DNA of 64,000 nt from CATQHL01 sp965204655 (GTDB lineage: Bacteria; Actinomycetota; Acidimicrobiia; Acidimicrobiales; CATQHL01). Position 1 is the first letter of the stretch; each line of letters starts with the position of its first letter. The notes under the pieces are model-generated. The model saw only the letters and a program-made list of their open reading frames with translations, was not told the origin of the DNA and ran no database searches. The position numbers and the translations under genes were made by a program. The stretch is taken from NCBI GenBank assembly GCA_965204655.1, contig OZ241998.1, forward strand, positions 1,674,001 to 1,738,000, given 5' to 3'. Below are positions 53,416-61,843 of the stretch, piece by piece.

Positions 53416-54786
53416 TCAGCCTGCGACCGCCGTCAGAGACGGCAGGTGGAGGCGCCCGGGCAGGTAAGCCTCAAATTCATGCCGGAAACGGGCGAGCGCC
53501 GAAGCGATCGGAGAGACAGCGGAAGGCCCCAGCGGACAGATCGTCGTCATCTTCGGCGGCCAAGAGAGGCCTGGACTGATGTTGTCGCAGATGTCGGTGA
53601 GCAGATCGATGTCTTCCGGCCTTCCACGACCCGCCAACAGACGTTCAAGCACCTGCTCCAGCCAAGCCGTGCCTTCGCGGCAAGGAGTGCACTTTCCACA
53701 GGATTCACGGGCGAAAAAGCGGACGAGATTGTGGCAGGCGCGGGGAACGTTGGTGGTGGCGTCCATCACGACAATAGCCCCGGAGCCCAACATGGAACCG
53801 GCGGCGTCCACTTTCGCCTTGTCCAAAGGAAGGTCAAGGTGCTCTTCAAAAAACCAAGGAGCCGATGCGCCCCCGGGTATGAACGCCTTGAGAGGGTCGC
53901 CGGTGCGCATCCCGCCGGCGTAGCGGTCATCAAAGATGATCTCCCTGAAAGTCGTGACGCCGAAGGGAACCTCGAACACGCCCGGGTTGCGCACGTGCCC
54001 TGAGACCGTAAAGACCCGAGTCCCGGACGACGGCGGCGCTCCCTTGGCCGCGAACGCTTCGGCGCCGCGGCAAATGATCCAAGGCAGGTTGGACAGCGTC
54101 TCTACGTTGTTGACGATGGTGGGCTGCCCGTAGAGACCTATCGCAGCCGGGAAATAAGGGGGCTTCAGACGGGGCATCCCGCGGCGGCCTTCCAGGCTTT
54201 CAATCAGCGCCGTCTCCTCCCCCACAATGTAGGCACCCGCACCGGGCTGAAGCACGATGTCAAGGCAAAAATCGCTGCCGCAGATGTCGCGCCCCAGGAA
54301 ACCCGCTTCGTAAGCCTCGTTCAGAGCGGCGGCGAGACGCTCTGACGCCAGGGCCATCTCGCCGCGCACGTACAGAAAGCACTGAGCCGCCCCAACGGCG
54401 TAGGCGGCGATCAGGCAGCCTTCTATGAGTTGGTGCGGGTCGGTTTCCATAAGCAGGCGGTCCTTGTAGGTGCCGGGTTCGCTTTCGTCGCCGTTCACGA
54501 CCAAGTAGCGCGGCCAGACGTCCGGCGGACAGAACCCCCACTTGACGCCCGCAGGGAAACCGGCACCGCCGCGGCCGAGAAGACTGGCGGCCTTGACTTC
54601 TTCCCCAACGGCGGCGGGCGACCGCTCCAACGCCAAGCGCAGACCTTCGTAGCCGCCGCTGGCCAGATAGCCCTCCAGCGTGTGACCGCCGGGAAGGTAG
54701 CGGCGCCGGGTCACGATCAAGTCCGAAGGCTCCCCGGCAGTTGGTTCGCCGGCGGCGGCGGGCGGGTGGTTTTCAAGTTCGGACAT
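53416..54786 (-). CDS. nuoF: NADH-quinone oxidoreductase subunit F (NADH- and FMN-binding)
   Basis: Binds NADH and FMN and starts electron transfer. 456 residues. The NADH-binding LLGRGGAGFPAGVKW and the FMN region VVNGDESEPGTYKDR are intact, as are YIVGEETALIESLEG and the N3 cluster motif SCGKCTPCREG with a further Cys in TICPLGPSAV. ATG start with a short acidic/Ala-rich N-terminal extension. Its presence shows that the second complex oxidises NADH. Confidence 0.96.
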   Translation of the reverse strand: MSELENHPPAAAGEPTAGEPSDLIVTRRRYLPGGHTLEGYLASGGYEGLRLALERSPAAVGEEVKAASLLGRGGAGFPAGVKWGFCPPDVWPRYLVVNGDESEPGTYKDRLLMETDPHQLIEGCLIAAYAVGAAQCFLYVRGEMALASERLAAALNEAYEAGFLGRDICGSDFCLDIVLQPGAGAYIVGEETALIESLEGRRGMPRLKPPYFPAAIGLYGQPTIVNNVETLSNLPWIICRGAEAFAAKGAPPSSGTRVFTVSGHVRNPGVFEVPFGVTTFREIIFDDRYAGGMRTGDPLKAFIPGGASAPWFFEEHLDLPLDKAKVDAAGSMLGSGAIVVMDATTNVPRACHNLVRFFARESCGKCTPCREGTAWLEQVLERLLAGRGRPEDIDLLTDICDNISPGLSWPPKMTTICPLGPSAVSPIASALARFRHEFEAYLPGRLHLPSLTAVAG

Positions 54787-54791
54787 CAGAC

Positions 54792-55421
54792 CTAGCCGCC
54801 TTCGTCAACTTCGCCCACTTCGTTGCGGGTGAGCCACCAACTCGGGGGGCCTGTGCTTTCAGGAGGAGACACGCCGGCGGCGCTCTCCGGCGGGATGATC
54901 TGGCGCACCGAAGAGAGAACTCCGTGGCGCGGCAAGTCCGGGCGAGCGCCTGTGCTCAGGTCGTCCAGCAGGTCATCAAGCGTCTCGCCGTCAACTCGGT
55001 TGAAGTAGCGATAGTTCACCTGAAGACAGGGCGCCTCGCTGCAAGCCGCCACGCACTCCACCGCCTCAAGGGTGATCGACCCGTCGGAAGTGGTACCGCC
55101 CAGGAAAATCCCCAGCCGATCTGCGGCGCGCTCGGCAAGTTCTTCTGCGCCCAACAAGAAACAACTGATGCCCCGACAGATGTTCACCTGATAGGTGCCA
55201 ACCTTGGAACGTTTGAACATTTCGTAAAAGGAGCAAGTGCTGAGCACTTCCGAAGGAGTCGTATCCAGCAACTCAGCGATGTGCTGCATGGCCGACTCGC
55301 TCACGAAGCCGTCTTGAGCCTGAGCTAGATGCAGCAGCGGAATGAGCGCCGAGCGGGGCCGCGGGTAGCGCTCAATGATTTCCAGAGCCAACTTTTCGTT
55401 CGCGGCGCTGAGACGAGACAT
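54792..55421 (-). CDS. nuoE: NADH-quinone oxidoreductase subunit E
   Basis: Thioredoxin-fold 2Fe-2S subunit that pairs with NuoF. 209 residues from ATG 55421 (MSRLSAANEKLALEII); a longer frame would run back into nuoD and is rejected. The cluster ligands are in NICRGISC and VECVAAC, spaced as in the family. The C-terminal 40 residues are a Pro/Ser-rich tail. Start and nuoD stop overlap by one base (TGATG). Confidence 0.95.
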   Translation of the reverse strand: MSRLSAANEKLALEIIERYPRPRSALIPLLHLAQAQDGFVSESAMQHIAELLDTTPSEVLSTCSFYEMFKRSKVGTYQVNICRGISCFLLGAEELAERAADRLGIFLGGTTSDGSITLEAVECVAACSEAPCLQVNYRYFNRVDGETLDDLLDDLSTGARPDLPRHGVLSSVRQIIPPESAAGVSPPESTGPPSWWLTRNEVGEVDEGG

Positions 55422-56671
55422 CAGCGGTCCACCTCGCCCATTATCGGGTCTACCGAGGAAATAATCGCCACAGCGTCGGCAATCAGACGGCCCTCCATCA
55501 TGTACGGCAAGGCCTGCAGGTTCCAAAAACTGGGCGCACGAATGTGCATGCGAAGAGGTTTGGAGCTTCCGTCGCTGACCAGGTAGCAACCCAGTTCACC
55601 ACGGGGGGACTCCACCGCAGCGTAAACCTCGCCTGTCGGTACTTTGAAGCCCTCCGTGAAGATTTTGAAGTGATGGATGAGCGCCTCCATCGATTCGTCG
55701 ATCCGCCCGCGGGGCGGCGGCGTCACCTTCTTATTCTGAATCCGAAAGTCGCCGGACGGCATCCCGTCCAGTATCTGACGAACCAGGGAGATGGACTCAC
55801 GAATTTCGTTCAAACGGATGGCGTAGCGGTCGAAACAATCGCCGAAAGTGCCGCAGATCACGTTGAAGTCAAGCTCTCCGTAATCCAGATAAGGGACGTG
55901 GCGGCGCAAGTCCCAGGAGTAGCCGGTGCTGCGCAGGATGGGGCCGGTGACGCCCAACGCCAGGGCTTCTTCGGCTGAAATCACGCCGACCCCGGCCAGA
56001 CGCTCACGCCAGATGGGCTGGCCGGTAAGCAGGTGGTCGTATTCAGTCAGCCGGTCGGAAATGACCTCCAGGAGAGCAAGCGTGTCTTCCCTCCAGCCGG
56101 GGGGCAGATCGGCGGCCACCCCGCCGGGACGGATGTAGTTGTGGTTCATCCTCAGGCCGGTGATTTTTTCCAACAGCCTCAGGGTCTCTTCCCGCTCACG
56201 CCAGCCGTAGAGCATCATCGAAACCGCGCCGATGTCCATGCCGTTGGTGGCCTGAAAGAGCAGGTGCGAACTGATGCGGTTGAGTTCGCACATGAACATG
56301 CGTATCCAGCGCGCTCGAGGAGGCGGTTCAAGCCCCAACAAGGACTCCACCGCCAAAGAAAAGGCCAGTTCGGTGAACAGGGGGGCGGCGTAGTCCATGC
56401 GGGTCACGTTCGTAGGCCCCTGCAGGTAGGTCAGCGTCTCGCCGGTCTTCTCCATGCCAGTGTGCAGATAGCCGATGATGGGCTTGCAGCGCACAACCGT
56501 CTCGCCGTCGAGTTCTAGCAGCAACCTCAGGACGCCATGGGTGGACGGGTGCTGCGGCCCCATGTTGATGATCATCCGGTTCGGGGCGGAGGGCTGCGCC
56601 GTCAGCGCCTGGGCTTCGCCTATGCGGAAGACGGGCGCGGCGGAACGGGTGAAAGGGCGGAGCAGTGTCAC
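55421..56671 (-). CDS. nuoD: NADH-quinone oxidoreductase subunit D, second cluster
   Basis: Quinone-site subunit, 416 residues. All three residues known from Thermus Nqo4 are kept: His45 (STHG), Tyr94 (TRMDY) and Asp146 (GMDIGA). At the position of the mitochondrial methylated arginine it has Thr71 (LHTGMEK), as in Thermus. The final VDPIMGEVDR is the conserved C-terminus. Its start overlaps the nuoC stop by four bases. Confidence 0.96.
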   Translation of the reverse strand: MTLLRPFTRSAAPVFRIGEAQALTAQPSAPNRMIINMGPQHPSTHGVLRLLLELDGETVVRCKPIIGYLHTGMEKTGETLTYLQGPTNVTRMDYAAPLFTELAFSLAVESLLGLEPPPRARWIRMFMCELNRISSHLLFQATNGMDIGAVSMMLYGWREREETLRLLEKITGLRMNHNYIRPGGVAADLPPGWREDTLALLEVISDRLTEYDHLLTGQPIWRERLAGVGVISAEEALALGVTGPILRSTGYSWDLRRHVPYLDYGELDFNVICGTFGDCFDRYAIRLNEIRESISLVRQILDGMPSGDFRIQNKKVTPPPRGRIDESMEALIHHFKIFTEGFKVPTGEVYAAVESPRGELGCYLVSDGSSKPLRMHIRAPSFWNLQALPYMMEGRLIADAVAIISSVDPIMGEVDR

Positions 56672-57195
56672 CGCACATCCTCCGATGCCTTAAAGCGAAC
56701 CGGGACTGCTCCGGTGTCAAAGTCCTTGCGCAAAGGATGGCCGTGCCAGTCCTCGGGCATGAGAATGCGAGTGAGGTCGGGGTGGTTCTCAAAGCTGATA
56801 CCGAACATGTCGAAGACCTCGCGCTCGGGGTTCTCCACGCCCGGGTAGAGGTCGAAGAGCGAAGGAACGGAAGGGTCATCGGCTGAGACCTGAACCCGCA
56901 GCCGGACGCGGCAGCGGGCGGAGTGGGAGAGAAGCGTCACGATCACTTCAAAGCGCTCGACTTTGACGCCTTCAGGGACTTCCGGGCGGTCGGCGGCACC
57001 GAAGTAGTCCACGCCGCAGACGTCCACGCAGACACGAAAGCCGTCCTCACGCAAAGCCCCAGCCACCTCCAGGAGTTGAGAGGGAAGAACGTGCAAGACC
57101 GTCGTTCCTGCCGGATCAAGGGTTGATGGGACGCCGTAGGCAGACTCGCCTGCGGCGAGGGTTTCCTCGGTGCTGGCCAGCGCTTCGCCGCTCAT
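56668..57195 (-). CDS. nuoC: NADH-quinone oxidoreductase subunit C, second cluster
   Basis: 30-kDa-type subunit, 175 residues, close to the compact family length. It contains NPEREVFDMFGISFENHPDLTRILMPEDW and HGHPLRKDFDTG. ATG start overlapping the nuoB stop by four bases. It lacks the extended N-terminus of the NuoC in the first cluster. Confidence 0.95.
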   Translation of the reverse strand: MSGEALASTEETLAAGESAYGVPSTLDPAGTTVLHVLPSQLLEVAGALREDGFRVCVDVCGVDYFGAADRPEVPEGVKVERFEVIVTLLSHSARCRVRLRVQVSADDPSVPSLFDLYPGVENPEREVFDMFGISFENHPDLTRILMPEDWHGHPLRKDFDTGAVPVRFKASEDVR

Positions 57196-57788
57196 GAGCG
57201 GCGGGCCGGATGCTGAAGCACCATGCGCGTAGCCGTCTGGCCGTCCCGCTGCTCCACGACAATGTTTGCTCCAGCCTCCTTGCTGCGGCGCTGAGTGAGT
57301 TCACCCTTGCGAATCTCCTCGTGCAGGGTCAGGATGGCGTGCAGCAAGGTCTCCGGGCCGGGCGGGCAGCCTGGGGCGTAAACGTCCACCGGCACTACTT
57401 GGTCAACCCCTTGAACGATGGCGTAGTTGTTGAACATTCCCCCGGACGAAGCGCAGACGCCCATAGATATAACCCACTTTGGCTCCATCATCTGGTCGTA
57501 GATGTGCCTCAGCACGGGCGCCATCTTCTGAGAAACGCGACCCGCCACGATCATCAGGTCAGCTTGACGGGGAGAAGCCCGGAACACCTCCATGCCGTAG
57601 CGCGCTATGTCGTAGTGCGAACCTCCGGTCGCCATCATCTCAATCGCGCAGCAGGCCAGACCGAACGTGGCCGGCCAGCAACTCTGCGAGCGCGACCACT
57701 TGACCAACTCCTCCAGTCTTCCGGTGGCGAAGTTGTGAGGAAGTTCCGCCAAACCTCCCCAGGAACGGGGCGCCTCACCGCCGCTCAT
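57192..57788 (-). CDS. nuoB: NADH-quinone oxidoreductase subunit B, second cluster
   Basis: Holds the terminal cluster N2. 198 residues. The cysteine ligands are in FGLACCAIEMMA, ISMGVCASSGGMF and APGCPPGPE. An extended C-terminus of about 30 residues includes QRRSKEAGANIVVEQRDG. ATG start overlaps the nuoA stop by four bases. Confidence 0.95.
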   Translation of the reverse strand: MSGGEAPRSWGGLAELPHNFATGRLEELVKWSRSQSCWPATFGLACCAIEMMATGGSHYDIARYGMEVFRASPRQADLMIVAGRVSQKMAPVLRHIYDQMMEPKWVISMGVCASSGGMFNNYAIVQGVDQVVPVDVYAPGCPPGPETLLHAILTLHEEIRKGELTQRRSKEAGANIVVEQRDGQTATRMVLQHPARRS

Positions 57789-58342
57789 CGGATGACCTCC
57801 ACATCGGCGGCGGGAGAGGGCTCTGCTGCGGGAGAGGGCTCTGCTGCGGGAGGATGCGAAGCAAACGCAGCGGAGGACGACAGAGAGGAGACCAGCCCGG
57901 GCTCGGTCACCTCCGGCCCCAACCGGTGGATAGTGGTTTCAGCGCTGCGGGCATCGCTGGGCGGAACACCTGGGTGCTCCTGGCTTCCAGGCCCCCACTC
58001 CAGCGCCCCTTTGCCGATGAGATACACGAACGATTCGAACACCGCGAACGAAAAGATCAGTATCGCCACCAGGCCGAACAATCCCAGAGAACCATGCGCC
58101 ACCGCCCATGGATACAGAAAAACGATCTCCACGTCAAAAACAATGAAGATCATGGCGATCAGAAAAAACCGCACCGGAAACCTCTCTGGGGCAGAGCGTC
58201 CAGGCACGATCCCGCATTCGTATGGGGCGTTCTTGGCCTTGGTAGAGCGGCGCGGGGCCAGCAATCGAGAAGCGGCCAGGCTGAGGCCGCAGAAGACTAC
58301 CGCCAAGACCCCCAAGGCAAAGATCGGCGCATATTGACCCAT
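57785..58342 (-). CDS. nuoA: NADH-quinone oxidoreductase subunit A, second cluster, with C-terminal extension
   Basis: Three-helix subunit. The core (about 1-120) has APYECGIVPG and FIVFDVEIVFLYPWA. A tail of about 65 Ser/Pro/Ala-rich residues follows, giving 185 in total against 121 in the first cluster. The tail holds a repeated SPAAEP unit coded by an 18-bp tandem repeat at 57810-57845. ATG start; first gene of the second nuo operon, 33 bases after the unrecognised membrane-protein gene. Confidence 0.94.
   Translation of the reverse strand: MGQYAPIFALGVLAVVFCGLSLAASRLLAPRRSTKAKNAPYECGIVPGRSAPERFPVRFFLIAMIFIVFDVEIVFLYPWAVAHGSLGLFGLVAILIFSFAVFESFVYLIGKGALEWGPGSQEHPGVPPSDARSAETTIHRLGPEVTEPGLVSSLSSSAAFASHPPAAEPSPAAEPSPAADVEVIR
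57810..57845 (-). repeat. 18-bp tandem repeat in the nuoA tail
   Basis: Two perfect copies of GCGGGAGAGGGCTCTGCT on the plus strand, then the start of a third. They code the repeated SPAAEP of the NuoA C-terminal extension. Confidence 0.85.
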
Positions 58343-58375
58343 GTTGAAGCCTGCGCTGGCCGAGCGGACAACGGC

Positions 58376-59584
58376 CTACGTAGAGGCAACTTCAAACGCT
58401 TCCACTACCCGACGAACTCTTCGGTCGCGCCAGTGGAGGCTGAAGATCAACGCCAAGAAAATCAGGCCTGAACCGATGGTCACAAGTGCCGGCACAAGCC
58501 TCAAATTACCCAGATTGCGAACCATTACCACCGAAACGGTTTCAGATTCAAAGTCCAGTTCCGAAGCAGGCGGAGCTTCGCCCACCACCTGAGCCCTGGG
58601 AATGGCTGGACGAGCTTGCACAACCACGTAGTGCGGAGGGTTAGTCAAGCGCGCCGAGTTGCTGATCTTGTTGGCGACCCTATCCCAAGTCCCGTCGCTG
58701 GAACGCTCCGGCTTTCCGCCGCGACCGAAGGCGTCAACGAACACATAAGGCGCAGTGGCGGAAGGAACTTCACCCTCAGGCGTCAGCACGGTCGCGGGAG
58801 CGTCGGCAAACACTTCCCGCTCTTCAATGAAAGCTCCCGCTGCGGCAGTGGCCTCTCCCGCCGCTGCCGTGGAGAGGAGTTCCCATTCTCCCAACTCCAG
58901 ATAGCCCTCAGAGCGCGCCCAGGAGATCACTTGAGGTGCGTTGGCGGCAAGGGCGCTGAGCGACATCTTGTCGATCTGAGCCTCCCGTCTAGCTATCTGA
59001 TCTTCAGCCGCGGCGTCCAGTTCGGCTGCTGTACGGCGGCGAGGGTCCTCTTCGGCCAGCAGAGCGTTTCGTTCCCGCAGCGACGTCCGAATCCCCTCGG
59101 AATCCACGGTGGCCAACTCGGCCGTCACATCGGCGCGGTCGGCGCCGGGATAGGTCAACAACAGGCTGACTGCCCTCGGGAGGCAACCCTCCCCAGGAGG
59201 GGTGAACGTCCAAGAAGTCTTGGAGGGGGGGAAGATGACGCTGTTGTCGCAGTTGGGGTCGGGCAATTCGTCCACGCCTCCTACATAGGCGTCCTCTATG
59301 CCTTCGCTCTCGTACCCTGCGGCGTCGCGGAAACTTGCCTGGTATTCCCAGGACGGAGAGGCCCCCGTGTAGCCGATCCCCTGCAGCCACCAGATTAAGG
59401 CCATGATCGTGAACCAACCGAAGAGTCCGGCCAGGGCGATTAAGGAACCAAGACGGACGCCGGTGTTGGTGACCAGCAGCAGCCAGACCGTCCCCACCAG
59501 CAGCACGCCGGCCAGGGCCACTGTGAGAAAACCTCGGACTTCCGGATCCCAACCGATCCCCGCAATAGTTGCAGCCGAAAACAT
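58376..59584 (-). CDS. Unrecognised membrane protein between the cytochrome bc and nuo operons
   Basis: About 402 residues, no family I can name. Three hydrophobic helices lie near the N-terminus (about 16-36, 42-62 and a short one near 63-70). A soluble region of about 280 residues follows with two cysteines in a CDNS/GEGC context and an Ala/Glu-rich helical part (ELDAAAEDQIARREAQIDK). One helix lies near the C-terminus (about 365-385), then a basic tail WRDRRVRRVVE. The ATG at 59584 overlaps the cytochrome c stop by one base (TGATG), so it is translated with the bc complex genes. Position suggests an accessory or linking subunit; this is inference only. Confidence 0.7.
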   Translation of the reverse strand: MFSAATIAGIGWDPEVRGFLTVALAGVLLVGTVWLLLVTNTGVRLGSLIALAGLFGWFTIMALIWWLQGIGYTGASPSWEYQASFRDAAGYESEGIEDAYVGGVDELPDPNCDNSVIFPPSKTSWTFTPPGEGCLPRAVSLLLTYPGADRADVTAELATVDSEGIRTSLRERNALLAEEDPRRRTAAELDAAAEDQIARREAQIDKMSLSALAANAPQVISWARSEGYLELGEWELLSTAAAGEATAAAGAFIEEREVFADAPATVLTPEGEVPSATAPYVFVDAFGRGGKPERSSDGTWDRVANKISNSARLTNPPHYVVVQARPAIPRAQVVGEAPPASELDFESETVSVVMVRNLGNLRLVPALVTIGSGLIFLALIFSLHWRDRRVRRVVEAFEVAST

Positions 59585-60777
59585 CACAACTGCCGCTCGT
59601 AGGCCACGATTGCGGATATTTGGTCTTCAGTGAGCAGCCCCTCCCGCTCACCGCAGAAGTCGTTCCGCTTGATCAGGTCTCTTTCGCCGGCGTCCCGGTC
59701 GCCCACGCAAGCACCGAACGACGGCATCTGACCGCCGCCGTCGCCCTGACCAAAACTTCCATATTTAACGCCGTTCTCGCTGCCGCTGATCACGAATTCC
59801 TCATGTTCGGGCACGGTGTTGAACTGCCGCAAGGTGGAGCCGTCAATTAGCGGCGGAGCAAAGCCGCCGCCGCCTGAGATTTCCGAAGGAACGAGAGGAT
59901 TGTTCTCGGCGATTTCATCGGCGTCGTACGACCACCCCGGCGTGTGACAGCGGGCGCAGCCGTACACGCCGCCGTCGGCTTCGTTGTTAAAGAGCATCCT
60001 TCCCAGACGAACGGGGTCGGCGCCCGACGCCGCAAGGAGGTCTCCGGCGAGTTCGTCTACCGCCTCGCGAGAAGCGTCTTCGCCAAGAAAGGCGGAGGCT
60101 TCGGAACGGGCCTGCGAGGTTAAACCGTCCTGTACTCGCTGGCGAACCTCGGGGGTGTCTATCTGCTCATGCTCAATGTAAGCCACGATTTCATCGATCT
60201 GCTGCGAACTAAACGGCCCGCCGCCGGCAGCGCCCCAGGCGGGCATCGGCGTGTTCGGGCGGCCGTAGTTCAAGACGTAGCGGACTTCGTCCGCCGAGTA
60301 GCGAAAGAGCACGGCGCCGAGCGAAGGAACTTTCCACTTCACCGCCGCTAGGAAGGCGCCGTTTTCGTCCACCAGCGTGTGGTCGCGCAACCCGCCAGGG
60401 CCGGCGACCGTCCCGTGGCAGGTGGCGCAGCGTTCCTCGTAAAGCTCTTCACCCCGATGGATGGCGATTTCGTCGCTCAAGACGACGAGGCCGTCTTGAC
60501 GGCCCGGCTCGCCGAGCCAGTAAAGAGGCAAGCCGACGGCGATGATAACGATGCAGACCAGCCCCGCCGTCAGGCTCAGGTCTAGTTTCTTGCCTTCCAG
60601 TTCTTCGTCGTCTAGATACGGACGGCGGTTGAGCGCAAGTTCCGTCTCCGACCCGGTCTCGCCTCGTCCAGTAAGCCAGTTGAATATCCAGTAGCAAATG
60701 AAGCCGCCCACCGCCACGGCGGCCAAGACGACGCCAATCGTGCGCTGGGTGGATGCCGCCAAGACGACGCCGATCAC
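59584..60777 (-). CDS. Diheme cytochrome c of the quinol-oxidising complex
   Basis: Membrane-anchored cytochrome c, 397 residues. Helices are at about 14-36 and 70-88. Two haem-binding motifs follow, CATCH (117-121) and CARCH (274-278), with axial Met candidates in TPMPAWG and GGQMPSFG, one per haem domain. Actinobacterial QcrC proteins are also diheme, though differently anchored. GTG start at 60777 with GAGGTG upstream. The first 20 residues contain a duplicated IGVVLAA, coded by an 18-bp repeat (60722-60739 and 60758-60775). Confidence 0.88.
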   Translation of the reverse strand: MIGVVLAASTQRTIGVVLAAVAVGGFICYWIFNWLTGRGETGSETELALNRRPYLDDEELEGKKLDLSLTAGLVCIVIIAVGLPLYWLGEPGRQDGLVVLSDEIAIHRGEELYEERCATCHGTVAGPGGLRDHTLVDENGAFLAAVKWKVPSLGAVLFRYSADEVRYVLNYGRPNTPMPAWGAAGGGPFSSQQIDEIVAYIEHEQIDTPEVRQRVQDGLTSQARSEASAFLGEDASREAVDELAGDLLAASGADPVRLGRMLFNNEADGGVYGCARCHTPGWSYDADEIAENNPLVPSEISGGGGFAPPLIDGSTLRQFNTVPEHEEFVISGSENGVKYGSFGQGDGGGQMPSFGACVGDRDAGERDLIKRNDFCGEREGLLTEDQISAIVAYERQL

Positions 60778-60879
60778 GAATTCACCTCACGCGTGAGAAC
60801 GAGCCGAGAGCGACGCCGCCCGCCGAAAGCTCCGGTGCGCTAGGAAAACGCTTAGGTTGGCGGCGTCTTGGGGAAGAAC

Positions 60880-61755
60880 TCACTCCGCCTGACCAATGCA
60901 ATTCGGCCCCTGCGCTTCCTGCCGAGTCGTGTCCGTGCCGACCTGGCGGCCCGGAATGATCTTTCCCGTGTTGACCAGGAACTCGCCCCGGTCGTTGACA
61001 GAAGTAGCAAAGTGATCCATACCTCTAGGGGCAGGACCGCCGCGCTTCTCACCGACCTGGTTGTACTTCGAGCCGTGGCAGGGGCACTCAAACCACTGCG
61101 AACTGACGCAGGAAGGGACGGTGCAGCCCAAGTGAGGGCACTTCCAGTAGAGAGCCACCAAACCCGCTTCCATTCCAGCCAGCACATCCGGGGAATAAAC
61201 TTCACGGGCCTTCGGCAACGCGCTCTCGGGATACTCAGTAATCCACATGCGCCCTTCTGGCACCTTCAAAAAGCCGTTCTCGTCCCGAATTTGAGACTTG
61301 AGTTCGTCCACCTTGCCGGCGTTAACCACCGAACCAAAACCGGTTACGAACGGCGGCCAAAGAAAGGCCAGCATGGAAGCCCCGAAACCGGACAGGCCGA
61401 CCACCATGAAACCCACTATGGAGCGGTTGAGAAACTGCCTGCGAGAGACTCCCACAGCTTCTTCATCCGGAGGAGTCCAAGGCTCCAGATCGGCGGGAGG
61501 CGCAGGCGGCTGAGCCGCTTCTCTGCGAGCTAGGACAGCAGCCCGCTCAACCTCGCGACCGGTAATCGCCGGCAGCGTCGCAGCGTCCACGTCGTCGGCG
61601 TCTTCGCCCGCAGCGCGGGCGGCTGCGTCGCTGCGTCTCGCTGCCCGGGAAAGCCGGGTGGCCGCGCCGCGTACCTCTTTCCGCTTGTAGACAGCGAGGA
61701 TCATCACGACCGCAGCCAGCGTCAGAAGGGGAATAACAATCGCAAGGACGATCAT
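60880..61755 (-). CDS. Rieske iron-sulfur protein
   Basis: High-potential 2Fe-2S subunit that takes the first electron from quinol. 291 residues. Helices are at about 1-22 and 112-134; the second follows SRRQFLN, a twin-arginine-type signal. Cluster ligands are Cys206/His208 (CPHLGC) and Cys224/His227 (CPCHGSKY), and Cys211/Cys226 can form the usual disulfide. An Ala/Arg-rich segment of about 85 residues separates the helices. Actinobacterial QcrA normally has three helices; only two are evident here. Confidence 0.92.
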   Translation of the reverse strand: MIVLAIVIPLLTLAAVVMILAVYKRKEVRGAATRLSRAARRSDAAARAAGEDADDVDAATLPAITGREVERAAVLARREAAQPPAPPADLEPWTPPDEEAVGVSRRQFLNRSIVGFMVVGLSGFGASMLAFLWPPFVTGFGSVVNAGKVDELKSQIRDENGFLKVPEGRMWITEYPESALPKAREVYSPDVLAGMEAGLVALYWKCPHLGCTVPSCVSSQWFECPCHGSKYNQVGEKRGGPAPRGMDHFATSVNDRGEFLVNTGKIIPGRQVGTDTTRQEAQGPNCIGQAE

Positions 61756-61843
61756 GAGGCCTCAGGTGTCTCAGCTGTCTTCCGCAGCGGCGGCATCCGG
61801 ACGGCTGCCGTCCCTTCAGCTCGACCAACGAGCATCGCGTCCA

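Noticed and set aside
54792..55589. Longer NuoE starting inside nuoD
   Set aside because: The extra residues overlap the nuoD coding frame; the ATG at 55421 matches the family start and the TGATG junction.
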